Positions 1 to 8,487 of a DNA stretch of 64,000 bases are shown here, piece after piece (the first letter of the stretch is position 1; each line of letters opens with the position of its first letter). The position numbers and the translations under genes are program-made. The notes under the pieces are model-generated. The model had not been told where the DNA came from, did not search any database, and was given only the letters and a program-made list of their open reading frames with translations. This DNA is from Archangium gephyra. Lineage in GTDB: Bacteria; Myxococcota; Myxococcia; Myxococcales; Myxococcaceae. The stretch lies in NCBI GenBank assembly GCA_003243425.1, contig QFQP01000027.1, positions 1-64,000 on the forward strand. Reading direction: 5' to 3'.

Positions 1-503
1 CGGGCCGCACCGCGGGCAGCTCGCTCAGCTTCAGCTGGCCATACAGCGCGACCAGCGCGTTCTTCGCGATGTCTTTGAATGGGTCTTTGCCTTTCGCGAG
101 CTTCACCGTCTGGGTTGGCGCGACGACTTTCCCGTCGTCGCGCACCACGCGGCCCGAAGCGACGACCGCGCCTTCCAGCGAGTAATCGAGGCTCGTGTAG
201 AGGCCGTAGAGCGCGCCAGAGAGCGTCGCGAGCTGCGCGAGACAGGCGTCTTCGCGTTCACAGTCGGCGCGCTTGAGTTCGCGGAGCGCGAGGTCTGACT
301 TCGCGAAGTCTGGCGTGATGGCGCCAGACTGCCGAAGCAACCGGCTCGCCTCGCGCTGAAGCGCTTCTTTGTCTTCTTTGCCGAAGCCCGCTGGCACCCG
401 CTTGAATTCGACCGGGAACGGCATGACCACTGGCGACTGCGCCCAAGCCCCCGTCGCGCACAACACCAGGAGAAAAATCCGCCTCGTTGAGATTGCCGAC
501 ATG
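1..503 (-). CDS. Secreted protein of unknown function, C-terminus beyond window
   Basis: The minus-strand frame is open from an ATG at 503 to the window edge, giving about 167 residues. Residues 1-21 form a clear Sec signal peptide (Arg-Arg followed by a hydrophobic core) with an A-W-A/Q cleavage site. A GAAGG ribosome site lies just upstream of the ATG. The mature part is mixed alpha/beta-like with two Cys close together (about residues 81 and 87). I recognise no family. It follows the kinase gene by 45 bases on the same strand, so the two are probably co-transcribed. It may act in the same envelope-signalling unit, but that is inference. Confidence 0.75.
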
Positions 504-548
504 TGCCGCCCTTCTAGCAAGCGCGACCCGGGTGTCGAATGCGCGTCG

Positions 549-2189
549 CTACTTGCGGACGTCGGTCAGCAGTTTGTTGAAGGCCGAGTTCGCGGCCACA
601 CAGTCGTCGACGGTCTGCGCCTGCGCGACCTTCTCCGACAGACTTCGGCCTTTCGCCTCGAACAGGTCGTATTTCTTCGAATCGGGGTTCGCAGCGGCGA
701 TGCGACCCAGTTCCTGGAGATTGGCAGCCATGGTGGCTCGCCACTCGTCGTTCACCACGCAGTCGAACTTCTCGATGGCCACCGCAGTCGGAGTGCTGGG
801 CTTGAGCGTCAGCTTCGGGGTCTGCGGCGGGTTGGTCTTTGCGACCGGCGCCGGTGCCGTCTTCGGTTCCGGCGGCGTGTTGGGCTTCAGGTTCGTCGGC
901 AGCGGCGTCACGTCGTCGTCGACCGCGACCGGCTTCGGCGTTTCGGCCTTCACTTCGACCGGCGCCACGTCAGCCGGCTTCACCACTGCAACCTCTGGAA
1001 CCGGCGGCGTCACCACCGCCGGCGTTTCACCCTTCGGCCACAGCAAGAATCCGAGCAGCAACAACAGCAACAGAGCCGCCGCGGCGATCCACGGCGCGAG
1101 GCTCCGCTTCTTTTCACGAGCGGCAAGACCCGCGGCAGCGAGCGCGGTGTCGGTGGTGTGCTGTGGCCGGTCGATGCGCATCGTCGGCGCGCGCTTGGGG
1201 TCGGCTTCGGCCTCGAGCGAGGCGATGGAACGCACGGCCGTCGAGTCCTGCGACATGCGCTTGAGCAACCGCTGCACGCTCACGCGCGCCGCGTCAGCCG
1301 ACGACGGGCGCTGCGAGGGCTCCTTGGCGAGCAGCGACTCGATGAACTCTTCGACGCCCTCGGGCGCGTTGTTCATCACCGTCGACAACCGCGGCGGCCG
1401 CTCCGACAGGTGCTTGCGCAGCAGGTCGGTCACGCTCTCGGCTTCGAAGGGCAGCGAGCCGGTGAGCATCTCGAACAGCATCACGCCCAGCGAGTACATG
1501 TCGGCCGCGCCATCGACGGTGCGGCCCTGGGCCTGTTCGGGCGCGATGTATTCGGGCGTGCCCGCGAGCAGCGACGCACCGTCGTTTCGCTTCGGCAGCG
1601 TGATGGCGCCATCGAGCAACGCGACGGGCTCCTGCCGCGCGAGCCCGAAGTCGAGCACCTTCACCAGCAGCTCGCCGTTGTGCTCTCGCTGCAGGTACAC
1701 GTTCGAGGGCTTCAGGTCGCGGTGCACCACGCCCTTCTTGTGGGCCTCCGCCAGACCGTTGAGGATCTGATCAGCGATGCCGAGCGCCGCAGCCGGAGCC
1801 AGCGCGCCCATGCGCGTGATGTACGCATCGAGCGGCTCGCCATCGAGGAACTCCATCATCAGGTACTCGCGACCGTCGGGCGTCTTCCCGAAGTTGAGCA
1901 CCTCGATGAGGTTTCGATGTTTGAGCGAACCCAGCGCGCGCGCTTCGGACAGGAACCGCTTGGTCCACTCGGCGTCGGCGGCGACCTCGGGCTTGAGCAC
2001 CTTCACGGCGGCGCGGCGGCCGATCTGCGGGTGCAAGGCTTCGTAGACCAGGCCCATGCCACCGGCAGCGAGCAGGCGAACGACCGTGTAACCGCCGAGT
2101 TCGAGGCCGATGAGCGGGTCGGCGTTCTCGACCTGCACCGAGGGCATGTCGTTGCTGCCACCGCTGAGCGTCGGATCAGTACCGGGCAT
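549..2189 (-). CDS. Transmembrane Ser/Thr protein kinase (PKN2 family)
   Basis: A 546-residue protein with an N-terminal cytoplasmic Hanks-type kinase domain (about residues 34-300). The glycine loop GGMGLVY is at 43-49, the ATP-anchoring Lys is K63 in AAVKVL, and the catalytic loop HRDLKPSN and DFGLA motif are intact, so it should be active. One membrane segment at about 365-384 is followed by a Pro/Val/Lys-rich extracytoplasmic linker and a C-terminal region of about 70 residues with two Cys. The kinase phosphorylates unknown proteins on Ser/Thr. It lies between lspA (33-base gap) and a secreted protein, probably as one operon. A start at Met15 is possible. Confidence 0.93.
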   Translation of the reverse strand: MPGTDPTLSGGSNDMPSVQVENADPLIGLELGGYTVVRLLAAGGMGLVYEALHPQIGRRAAVKVLKPEVAADAEWTKRFLSEARALGSLKHRNLIEVLNFGKTPDGREYLMMEFLDGEPLDAYITRMGALAPAAALGIADQILNGLAEAHKKGVVHRDLKPSNVYLQREHNGELLVKVLDFGLARQEPVALLDGAITLPKRNDGASLLAGTPEYIAPEQAQGRTVDGAADMYSLGVMLFEMLTGSLPFEAESVTDLLRKHLSERPPRLSTVMNNAPEGVEEFIESLLAKEPSQRPSSADAARVSVQRLLKRMSQDSTAVRSIASLEAEADPKRAPTMRIDRPQHTTDTALAAAGLAAREKKRSLAPWIAAAALLLLLLLGFLLWPKGETPAVVTPPVPEVAVVKPADVAPVEVKAETPKPVAVDDDVTPLPTNLKPNTPPEPKTAPAPVAKTNPPQTPKLTLKPSTPTAVAIEKFDCVVNDEWRATMAANLQELGRIAAANPDSKKYDLFEAKGRSLSEKVAQAQTVDDCVAANSAFNKLLTDVRK

Positions 2190-2222
2190 GGAGCCGGTTG
2201 TACTTCGGCTCCACCGTGCGCG

Positions 2223-2798
2223 TCACTTCTTCGGCTCGCGCCGGACGAAGCTGTCCACGAGCAGGAACATCACCCCCACCACGAGCGTCACATCGGCCAC
2301 GTTGAAGGCGGGCCAGTGCAGGTCGCCGCGATGCACGTCGAGGAAGTCGATGACGAAGCCGCGCGTGAGGCGATCGATGGCGTTGCCGAGCGCACCCCCG
2401 AGGAGAAGCGGGAGACCGACGCGCGCGAACCGTTCGTCACGGCCGCCGCGCAACTGACGCCAGTAGTAGAAGACGAGCAGCAGCGCGCCCAGCGTGACCG
2501 CGTAGAAGAGCGGCGCGCGGTATGCACGCGGCACGTTGCGGAAGAGACCGAACGCCGCGCCGTCGTTCTCGGCGTAGGTGAACGTGAGGAAACCACCTGC
2601 GAAGACGACGCGGTCTTTCGGGCGGAAGCGAAGGCCGTCGTACGACGGCTCAGGCGGACGGCCGTAGAAGGTGCCCAGCGCCGAGGCGTCACCGTCGAAC
2701 GCCGTCGTCAGCCGGCTCAGCACCATGAACTTCGAGAGCTGATCAGCCGTCACCACGATGGCCGCGGCGATGAGGAGCCAGCCGTACTTCTGCGCCAT
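2223..2798 (-). CDS. lspA: Lipoprotein signal peptidase (signal peptidase II)
   Basis: A 191-residue inner-membrane aspartyl protease that cleaves signal peptides from prolipoproteins after lipid attachment. Four hydrophobic segments are visible. The two catalytic Asp motifs are present near the C-terminus: G-N-A-I-D-R followed by F-V-I-D-F, and F-N-V-A-D-V. The loop between the first two segments is longer than in enterobacterial LspA (about 190 versus 164 residues). The open frame extends far upstream, but that extension is antisense to the GGGSAT repeat. I chose the Met at 2798, directly before the first membrane segment; the Met at 2828 is an alternative. Neither has a strong ribosome site. 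Several lipoproteins in this window would be substrates. Confidence 0.92.
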   Translation of the reverse strand: MAQKYGWLLIAAAIVVTADQLSKFMVLSRLTTAFDGDASALGTFYGRPPEPSYDGLRFRPKDRVVFAGGFLTFTYAENDGAAFGLFRNVPRAYRAPLFYAVTLGALLLVFYYWRQLRGGRDERFARVGLPLLLGGALGNAIDRLTRGFVIDFLDVHRGDLHWPAFNVADVTLVVGVMFLLVDSFVRREPKK

Positions 2799-2865
2799 GC
2801 GGCGCGTCAGACCACGCAGTACGAGCATTTGGAAGCGTGGGCAGTTTCGTGGAGTATGCCGCGCC

Positions 2866-4659
2866 ATGAAGCATTGGCTCACTCTCGCGGCGCTTTCCTT
2901 TTCAACGCTCTTCGTTTCGTGCGGCCCGGCAAAGGAGCAGTGCAATTCGACGAACTGCACCGGGTGCTGCGACGTCTCGGGGACCTGCCAGCCCGGTAAC
3001 AACAACTTGAGCTGCGGTTCGTCGGGCGCGCAGTGCTCGCAGTGTCCGCTGGGGACGGGGTGCGGCGGCGGGTTGTGTCTGCAGAACAACACGAGCGGCG
3101 GAGGCAACGGCTCGACCGGTGGCGGTTCGGCGACGGGTGGCGGTTCGGCGACGGGTGGCGGTTCGGCGACGGGTGGCGGTTCGGCGACGGGTGGCGGTTC
3201 GGCGACGGGTGGTGGTTCGGCGACGGGTGGCGGCTCGGCGACGGGTGGCGGCTCGGCGACGGGCGGCGGCTCGGCGACGGGTGGCGGTTCGGCGACGGGT
3301 GGTGGCTCGGCGACCGGTGGTGGCTCGGCGACCGGTGGTGGCTCGGCGACCGGTGGTGGTTCTGCGACGGGTGGCGGCGCTGCGACCGGCGGCGGCAGTG
3401 CCACCGGCGGCGGCACGGCGCTTCCGGGCTTCGCGAGCCAGCTCTGGTACTACGGCGCCATCTCCTCGACGACGCGCCGCGAAGTCGGTCGCGTGCTCTT
3501 CCCGAGCAAGACGCCCTTCCCGCTCAACATCCCCGGTTCCGACATTCGCTCGTTCCACGTGAACCCCGCCGGCCGCATGGTCGCGGTCTCGGCTGACGTG
3601 GTGATGCCGGGCCGCTTCGACCTCGTCACGGTCAACCACGACGGCACCAACGTGCGCACGCTCTACCAGTCGCCCGCGGGCAGCAACGTCAGCTACGTGC
3701 GCTTCGCACCCAACGGTCAGCGCATCAGCTTCGAGGTTCGCGACGCGAGCAACAACGCGCAGATGTTCGTGGTGCCGGTGACCGGCGGTTCACACATCAA
3801 CGTCACGCCGCCCATGGGCTCCCCGCGTGACCCCTCGCGCAACATCATCAACAGCAGCTGGAGCCGTGACAGCCGCTACCTCGCGATCGTCGCCGAGGCC
3901 ACGTACGACCGGCTCAATGAACTCTTCCTCGTCGACATGAACGCGAGCACGCCGACGGCGGTGCCTTTGTTGACGGCCTCCACGCTCGGCACGCCGGGCA
4001 CGGGCACGAGCTTCTGGGGCGTGACCTCGCCCGTTCAGTGGCCGTCGGCCTCGCGCGCGGAGCTGCTCTTCAAGTACCGCACGACCGCGGACACTGCGTT
4101 TCGCCTGATGCGCATCTCGACGTCGGGCGCGGGCCTCGCGCCAGTGCCCGGCACGCCCGACGGCGTCACCATGACGGGTTGGGCAGGAAGCTTCGGCATC
4201 GGCAACGACGGAACGACGTTGGTGTTCTCGGCCGATACGGTGACCCCGCAGGCCTACGACGTGTACCAGACGACGTTGGGCGCCTCGTCGAGCACGGCCG
4301 TGGCGACCGGCGCGGCGGCGATGACGCGGCCCGACTTCAACCGCGAGATGGAATCGAACAGCACCACGACGCACTTCGCGTTCAGCGCCAACTGGGCGAG
4401 CGGCGGCACCATCTTCGAACCGTGGGTGCTCTCGGGCGCGGGCCCCACGCGGCTGGCTGCTTTCCCCAACGCCGGCTCCTACGTCGACGACTTCACCTGG
4501 TCGCCCGACGGCTCCCAGCTGGCGATGGTGACCGACTTCCGCACCGACGAACGTTTCGAGCTCGCGCTGCTGCCAACGATCTCCGCAGCCGGCACGCCCG
4601 AGATTCTGGTGGCGCCCGTCGCCGGTGGTCGCGTCGTCGACGCCACCTGGACCCCGTGA
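2866..4659 (+). CDS. Lipoprotein with GGGSAT-repeat linker and TolB-like beta-propeller
   Basis: A 597-residue predicted lipoprotein. The signal peptide ends in a lipobox with acceptor Cys19 (L-F-V-S-C). Residues about 20-80 are Cys-rich (CTGCCDVSGTC, CGGGLC). Sixteen perfect hexapeptide units (GGGSAT, one GGGAAT) follow at about 85-180 and form a flexible tether. The remaining 400 residues carry repeated strand motifs of the type seen in TolB/WD40-like propellers (for example W-S-P-D-G-S-Q-L-A). It is likely surface- or periplasm-exposed and ligand-binding. Its stop is 4 bases before the cyclase start, which suggests co-translation and a signalling link. Confidence 0.85.
   Translation: MKHWLTLAALSFSTLFVSCGPAKEQCNSTNCTGCCDVSGTCQPGNNNLSCGSSGAQCSQCPLGTGCGGGLCLQNNTSGGGNGSTGGGSATGGGSATGGGSATGGGSATGGGSATGGGSATGGGSATGGGSATGGGSATGGGSATGGGSATGGGSATGGGSATGGGSATGGGAATGGGSATGGGTALPGFASQLWYYGAISSTTRREVGRVLFPSKTPFPLNIPGSDIRSFHVNPAGRMVAVSADVVMPGRFDLVTVNHDGTNVRTLYQSPAGSNVSYVRFAPNGQRISFEVRDASNNAQMFVVPVTGGSHINVTPPMGSPRDPSRNIINSSWSRDSRYLAIVAEATYDRLNELFLVDMNASTPTAVPLLTASTLGTPGTGTSFWGVTSPVQWPSASRAELLFKYRTTADTAFRLMRISTSGAGLAPVPGTPDGVTMTGWAGSFGIGNDGTTLVFSADTVTPQAYDVYQTTLGASSSTAVATGAAAMTRPDFNREMESNSTTTHFAFSANWASGGTIFEPWVLSGAGPTRLAAFPNAGSYVDDFTWSPDGSQLAMVTDFRTDERFELALLPTISAAGTPEILVAPVAGGRVVDATWTP
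3118..3405 (+). repeat. Tandem 18-bp repeat, 16 units, coding (GGGSAT)n
   Basis: Exactly sixteen 18-bp units encode the hexapeptide linker of the lipoprotein. The central units are almost identical at DNA level (ggtggcggttcggcgacg), with synonymous drift in blocks: ggttcg early, ggctcg in the middle, ggtggtggctcg later, and divergent units at the 3' end. This pattern indicates expansion by slippage or recombination from the middle outwards. The array keeps frame because 18 is a multiple of three, so copy number can vary without destroying the gene. Confidence 0.95.
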
Positions 4660-4663
4660 ACGA

Positions 4664-5866
4664 ATGAGCCAAGCGGCGCTCGAGCAGGCCTTCGCCGACA
4701 AGCTGCGGGAGCAGCGGGCACGTCTGGCCGTACCCCTCGCGGCCCTTCGCACCGGCGCCATCTTCATCTGGTGGCTGCTGGGCGTGAGCGACGTGTGGCT
4801 GGTGGCGTTGCTCCCGGTGGGGCTCTACGCGCTCTCGTCGGCGGCGGTGTTGACCGTCATCGCGTTCAAGAAAGACTGGCGCGCCCGTGCCGCGTGGACT
4901 CTGGGCCTGTTGGACCTGCCGTTTCTGTTCGGCGCGCAGCTGCTGGTGTTGCCGCTCGAGGGCAGCAGCCCCGGGTTCACCGCGGCGTTGTCATCTTCCG
5001 TCTTCGTGGTGCTGACGCTGCTCGCGATGCTGTCCTTCGACCGGCGGCTGTTGGTGCTGGTGGGCCTGCTGGGAACGGTGGGAGCCTCGTCGTTGATCGT
5101 CATCGCCGGCGAAGAGGTCTCGCACGGGGTGCCGACGGTGCTGCTGTTGATGTCGCTGGCGGTGACCGCTGCGTACAAGGGCATCGGCCTCGTGGAGTCG
5201 CTCACCAAGGACCTCGCCACGCAGCAGCAACGCCAGGCGCGCCTGGGTCGCTACTTCAGCCCCGCGGTCACCGAGCGGCTCGCGTCGTTCGACGACGTGA
5301 AGCCCGAGCACCGCGACGTCTCGATTCTGTTCTCGGACATTCGCGGCTTCACACAGATGTCCGAAGGCACCGAGTCGGCGGCGCTGGTGGCGTGGCTCAA
5401 CGAGTACCTCACCGAGATGGTCGCGGTGGTCTTCAAGCACGGCGGCACGCTCGACAAGTTCATCGGCGACGGCATCCTCGCGTACTTCGGCGCCCCGCTG
5501 GATCAGGCTGATCACCCTCAACGCGCCGTGGCCTGCGGGCTCGAGATGCTGCAGGTGCTCGCGCAGTTGAACGCGCGCCGTCAGCAGCGCGGTGAGCCGA
5601 CGCTCGCCATCGGCATCGGCATTCACACCGGGCGCGCGGTGGTCGGCGACGTGGGCAGCGAGCAGCGCCGCGAGTTCACGGTGATTGGTGACGCGGTGAA
5701 CACCGCTTCGCGCATCGAAGGGCTCACCAAGACGGTCGGCACTTCGCTGCTGATCAGCGAAGCCACGCACGGCCGGCTGACCGACGTGACGAAGTGGCGC
5801 GCCACAGACCCGCTGCCGGTGAAGGGCAAGACCGAGCCGGTGCGCACCTTCACGCCGGAAGGGTGA
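4664..5866 (+). CDS. Membrane-anchored class III adenylate/guanylate cyclase
   Basis: A 400-residue protein. The N-terminal half contains about five or six hydrophobic segments. The C-terminal half (about 215-390) is a class III nucleotidyl cyclase catalytic domain. The two metal-binding Asp are present in I-L-F-S-D-I-R-G-F-T and G-D-G-I-L-A-Y-F-G. The substrate-selecting Lys is in T-L-D-K-F, and D-A-V-N-T-A-S-R carries the Asp and the transition-state Asn/Arg. The Lys/Asp pair favours ATP, so cAMP is the likely product. The start is the ATG 4 bases after the lipoprotein stop. Its stop abuts that of the convergent hydrolase gene (shared TGATCA). Confidence 0.92.
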   Translation: MSQAALEQAFADKLREQRARLAVPLAALRTGAIFIWWLLGVSDVWLVALLPVGLYALSSAAVLTVIAFKKDWRARAAWTLGLLDLPFLFGAQLLVLPLEGSSPGFTAALSSSVFVVLTLLAMLSFDRRLLVLVGLLGTVGASSLIVIAGEEVSHGVPTVLLLMSLAVTAAYKGIGLVESLTKDLATQQQRQARLGRYFSPAVTERLASFDDVKPEHRDVSILFSDIRGFTQMSEGTESAALVAWLNEYLTEMVAVVFKHGGTLDKFIGDGILAYFGAPLDQADHPQRAVACGLEMLQVLAQLNARRQQRGEPTLAIGIGIHTGRAVVGDVGSEQRREFTVIGDAVNTASRIEGLTKTVGTSLLISEATHGRLTDVTKWRATDPLPVKGKTEPVRTFTPEG

Positions 5867-6961
5867 TCACCGCAGCACGTTCATCGCCGCGTTCACCACG
5901 CCCGAATATTGAACCTGCCAGAGGTGCGCGAGCGGCGTGTTGTGCGGCCCTTCCATGAGCACCGTCTTCGCGCCGGGAATTGCGAGCTGCGCGGTGGGCA
6001 TGTAGCCGTCGCCGTCTTCGAAGACGCCCTTCTTCGGGCCCAGCGTCGGCGTGCCGGTGGTGCCGATGATGGTGACGCCTCCGGAAACCTGCGCCTTCTG
6101 CCGGTCCCACGTGGCGTTGAGGCCGTCGATCAGCTTGCTGCCGACGGCGAGCTCGCGTGACGCGTCGTCGACGTTCTTGATGGGGTCACCCACCACGTTG
6201 CCGATGTTGCCGAGGTACGTGCCGTGTGACGCGGGCCCGATGAACGCCGCGCGTTCGATGTTCGGGCCCTTCGAGGCGTCACGCTGGTCGAGGTACAGCC
6301 GGAAGTCCGTCGCTCCTGCGGAGTGCGCGATGACGTCGACGTCGCGGGTCCTGGTGGCGGCGGCGATGCGCTCCATGGCGCGCGCGATCTGCGGCGACTT
6401 CACCGACGGCGCGCCCCACGGGTCCTGGTATTCGACCTGAAAGAGCTTCGCGTTCTTGAGCTCGTCGCCGGTCACTTCACGACCCTGCGCGTCGTCGAGG
6501 CGGAACGTGTCCTGCTCGGCCACGTAGACCACGACGGGGCCGTTCGCCTTGTTGGTCGCGAGCTGATCTCCCAGCCCGTCGAAGCTCTTCGCGGGCATGG
6601 TGAGGCCGGGAATCATGACGACCGGCCGCTTCAACGTCGGGGGCGCGTCTTTCGGCCCGTACGCCACGCGCTGCGCGCCCTTGAGCGCTTCCGGCGCGCC
6701 GTTGGGCTTCAGCTTCGAGAACACGCGGTCCGACATCCAGTCCTTGCTGGCGTTGAACGGGTCGATCTTCGGGCCCGGGCCCTGCTTGAACGGCGCCGGC
6801 GTCATCGTGTCTTTGAGCTGGTTGACGCCCTGCTTGATGGCGTTGAGCGGCTTCCAACCGCTCGCGGGCTTCGGAGCAGGCGTTGCAGTCTTCGCCTTCG
6901 CGGGCGCGACCGTGGTGGGGCGCGGTGCAACACGATTCGAGTCGATGCGGGAGGTCGCCAT
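5867..6961 (-). CDS. Leaderless lipase/esterase-like alpha/beta hydrolase
   Basis: A 364-residue protein. Residues 1-60 are a disordered Ala/Pro/Lys/Thr-rich segment with no signal peptide. The hydrolase domain starts at about 125 with V-V-M-I-P-G-L (oxyanion region). The nucleophile elbow is A-H-S-A-G (Gly replaced by Ala at the first position, as in many bacterial lipases). A candidate acid residue lies in E-D-G-D-G-Y and a candidate His in G-P-H-N-T-P-L-A-H. It probably cleaves acyl esters. The open frame extends upstream, but the Met at 6961 is where folded-family-like sequence begins; no good ribosome site is visible. The tail resembles those of the lethal-factor-like protease and the lysine-free protein, suggesting a common non-Sec export route (inference). 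Confidence 0.8.
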   Translation of the reverse strand: MATSRIDSNRVAPRPTTVAPAKAKTATPAPKPASGWKPLNAIKQGVNQLKDTMTPAPFKQGPGPKIDPFNASKDWMSDRVFSKLKPNGAPEALKGAQRVAYGPKDAPPTLKRPVVMIPGLTMPAKSFDGLGDQLATNKANGPVVVYVAEQDTFRLDDAQGREVTGDELKNAKLFQVEYQDPWGAPSVKSPQIARAMERIAAATRTRDVDVIAHSAGATDFRLYLDQRDASKGPNIERAAFIGPASHGTYLGNIGNVVGDPIKNVDDASRELAVGSKLIDGLNATWDRQKAQVSGGVTIIGTTGTPTLGPKKGVFEDGDGYMPTAQLAIPGAKTVLMEGPHNTPLAHLWQVQYSGVVNAAMNVLR

Positions 6962-7025
6962 GCGCACATTGTCGGTGCGCCGGTGATTTCGTGCATTGGC
7001 AGGCGGCGACGAAGCGATGTGCAAT

Positions 7026-8036
7026 TCACGCCAACGCGCGGGTTCTGAATTGACCGGGCGTGGTTCCGGTCCACGTTCGGAAGGCACGGACGAAGGTCGC
7101 GGCGTCGGCGTAGCCGACTTTGCTGGCGACGGTGGCGATGGGCTCGTCGCTGCGGGTGAGCAGCCGTTCGGCGTGCGTGCGGCGCACTTCGGCGAGCAGG
7201 TCAGCGAACGATGCGCCGTGTTCTTCGAGGCGACGCTGCAGCGTGCGCGGCGTCACGTGCAGCTTCCTGGCGACCTTGCTCAAGGTGGCGTCGCCGCGAG
7301 GGAGCAGCTCGAGCACGGCCCCGCGAGCGCGTGCCCAGGCGTCGTCGATTTCAGCGCCGCAGCGTTCGAGCACCGCGCGACCGTGAAGCTCGAGCGCGCG
7401 GTTGAGGGCCGCGTCGGAGCCGACGGGTACCCGCTCGAGGGTCTTCGCAGAGAAGACGATGCCGTTGCTGGCGCGGCCGAAGCCGACGTTCGAGGTGCCG
7501 AGGAACGTCTGCAGTTCGGCGGGACAGCTGCGCTCGGCGTGCGCGAACCACGCGCGCAGGGGCTTCACGTCGTCGCCCATCATCTCGCGGGCGATCTGCA
7601 GAATGCGCGCGACGGTGAAGTAGTTGCCGTGGCGGCCGACGCCGCCCTTCCGGGGCGCGCGGTGATGCAGCGCGACCTCGTCGCCGTCGACCTCGAGTGA
7701 CCAGCGCACGAGCGGGTTGATGAGGGCGCCGAAGGTCGCGAGCTGTTCCATGGCGACGCGGCCGGTGGGGGCGCTGCGAAGACCGAATTCGAGCAGACCG
7801 TAGCCACCGCGCGACATGCCGATGGCGGCGTGGAGACCGAAGAGCTCGTCGCCGAGCAACTTCGCCGCGTCAGCGAGAATCGCGCCGAGCTCGGGCAGGC
7901 TGACTTCGGGAGCGGCAGTGCCGCGCAGGTATTTCTTCTGGAGCGCCGCAGGGTCTTTCCCATGCATGCGCACGTAGGTGAGGACGTACGGCACGAGGGC
8001 GCTGGTGAAGCGTCTGGCCTTGAGCGGGTTCGTCAT
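7026..8036 (-). CDS. AraC-family transcriptional regulator with N-terminal Arabinose_bd-like domain
   Basis: A 336-residue regulator. The N-terminal 200 residues match the AraC-type ligand-binding domain found in OruR/ArgR-like AraC proteins. The C-terminal 100 residues hold the two helix-turn-helix motifs of the AraC DNA-binding domain (L-S-K-V-A-R-K-L-H-V-T-P-R-T-L-Q-R-R-L, then I-A-T-V-A-S-K-V-G-Y-A-D-A-A-T-F and F-R-T-W-T-G-T-T-P). I chose the Met at 8036 because the upstream extension is unlike the family. A 450-base gene-free stretch lies upstream and probably contains its promoter. Target genes are unknown; the hydrolase gene 64 bases downstream may be one. Confidence 0.9.
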   Translation of the reverse strand: MTNPLKARRFTSALVPYVLTYVRMHGKDPAALQKKYLRGTAAPEVSLPELGAILADAAKLLGDELFGLHAAIGMSRGGYGLLEFGLRSAPTGRVAMEQLATFGALINPLVRWSLEVDGDEVALHHRAPRKGGVGRHGNYFTVARILQIAREMMGDDVKPLRAWFAHAERSCPAELQTFLGTSNVGFGRASNGIVFSAKTLERVPVGSDAALNRALELHGRAVLERCGAEIDDAWARARGAVLELLPRGDATLSKVARKLHVTPRTLQRRLEEHGASFADLLAEVRRTHAERLLTRSDEPIATVASKVGYADAATFVRAFRTWTGTTPGQFRTRALA

Positions 8037-8487
8037 CGGTCGCGAAAACAAAGCACGGAGCGGCGGATGATGAACGCGGCGGTGGGCTCTCGAGGGGGGC
8101 CGTGCGTGGGAGTGGCGAGACAAGGTGCGCGTCGCCAGCGTGCTCCGCGACTTCGAGAGGACAGACGCCAACGTGTCGTCGTTTGTAGAGCGAAAGCGGT
8201 CAATTTCTACGACCAGAACGACGTGTCGCCGGGCTTCGTCGAGGTGCTGCGCGACAGGCCGTGCAGAAGCCCTTCGTCACCGTCTTCATCCCAGCGGTGT
8301 CGACATCAACGACGCATGCGCACGTGCGTCGTGTCGAGGGCCCGCCGCGCGACGAGCCGTGCCGAAGCCCTTCGACACGGCCCTCATTCAGGCGTTCACG
8401 GCCGCTGGCATCGTCAATCGCCCGGGGCGCACGCACACGCACCCACCCGCCTGTGCTCGTACCTCTTATATGCGGGCGTTTTCGGCC
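8037..8487. other. Gene-free interval upstream of the AraC gene, with a degenerate direct repeat
   Basis: About 450 bases without a credible gene. The interval separates two minus-strand genes, the AraC regulator and comF. It contains an imperfect dyad at about 8178-8222 (CGTCGTTTGTAGA against TCTAC...AACGACG), a 5-bp palindromic arm pair ACGCA/TGCGT at about 8310-8328, and the direct repeat listed separately. The AraC promoter and possibly autoregulatory sites are likely here, but I see no clear -35/-10 pair. Confidence 0.5.
8251..8378. repeat. Direct repeat, two 30-bp copies with 26 matches
   Basis: Copies at 8251-8280 and 8349-8378 share the core gccgtgc-gaagcccttcg-cac and differ at four positions. 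They are spaced 98 bases start to start, in the gene-free region upstream of the AraC gene. They could be operator copies or remnants of a dispersed repeat; nothing else identifies them. Confidence 0.7.

Noticed and set aside
369..2999. 876-codon open frame on the plus strand
   Set aside because: It is antisense to the kinase and lspA genes, is extremely Arg/His-rich and has no domain; it is a GC-content shadow.
2799..3416. Minus-strand open frame with a PPPVAE repeat, joined to lspA
   Set aside because: It is the antisense reading of the GGGSAT linker repeat; LspA begins at 2798 or 2828.
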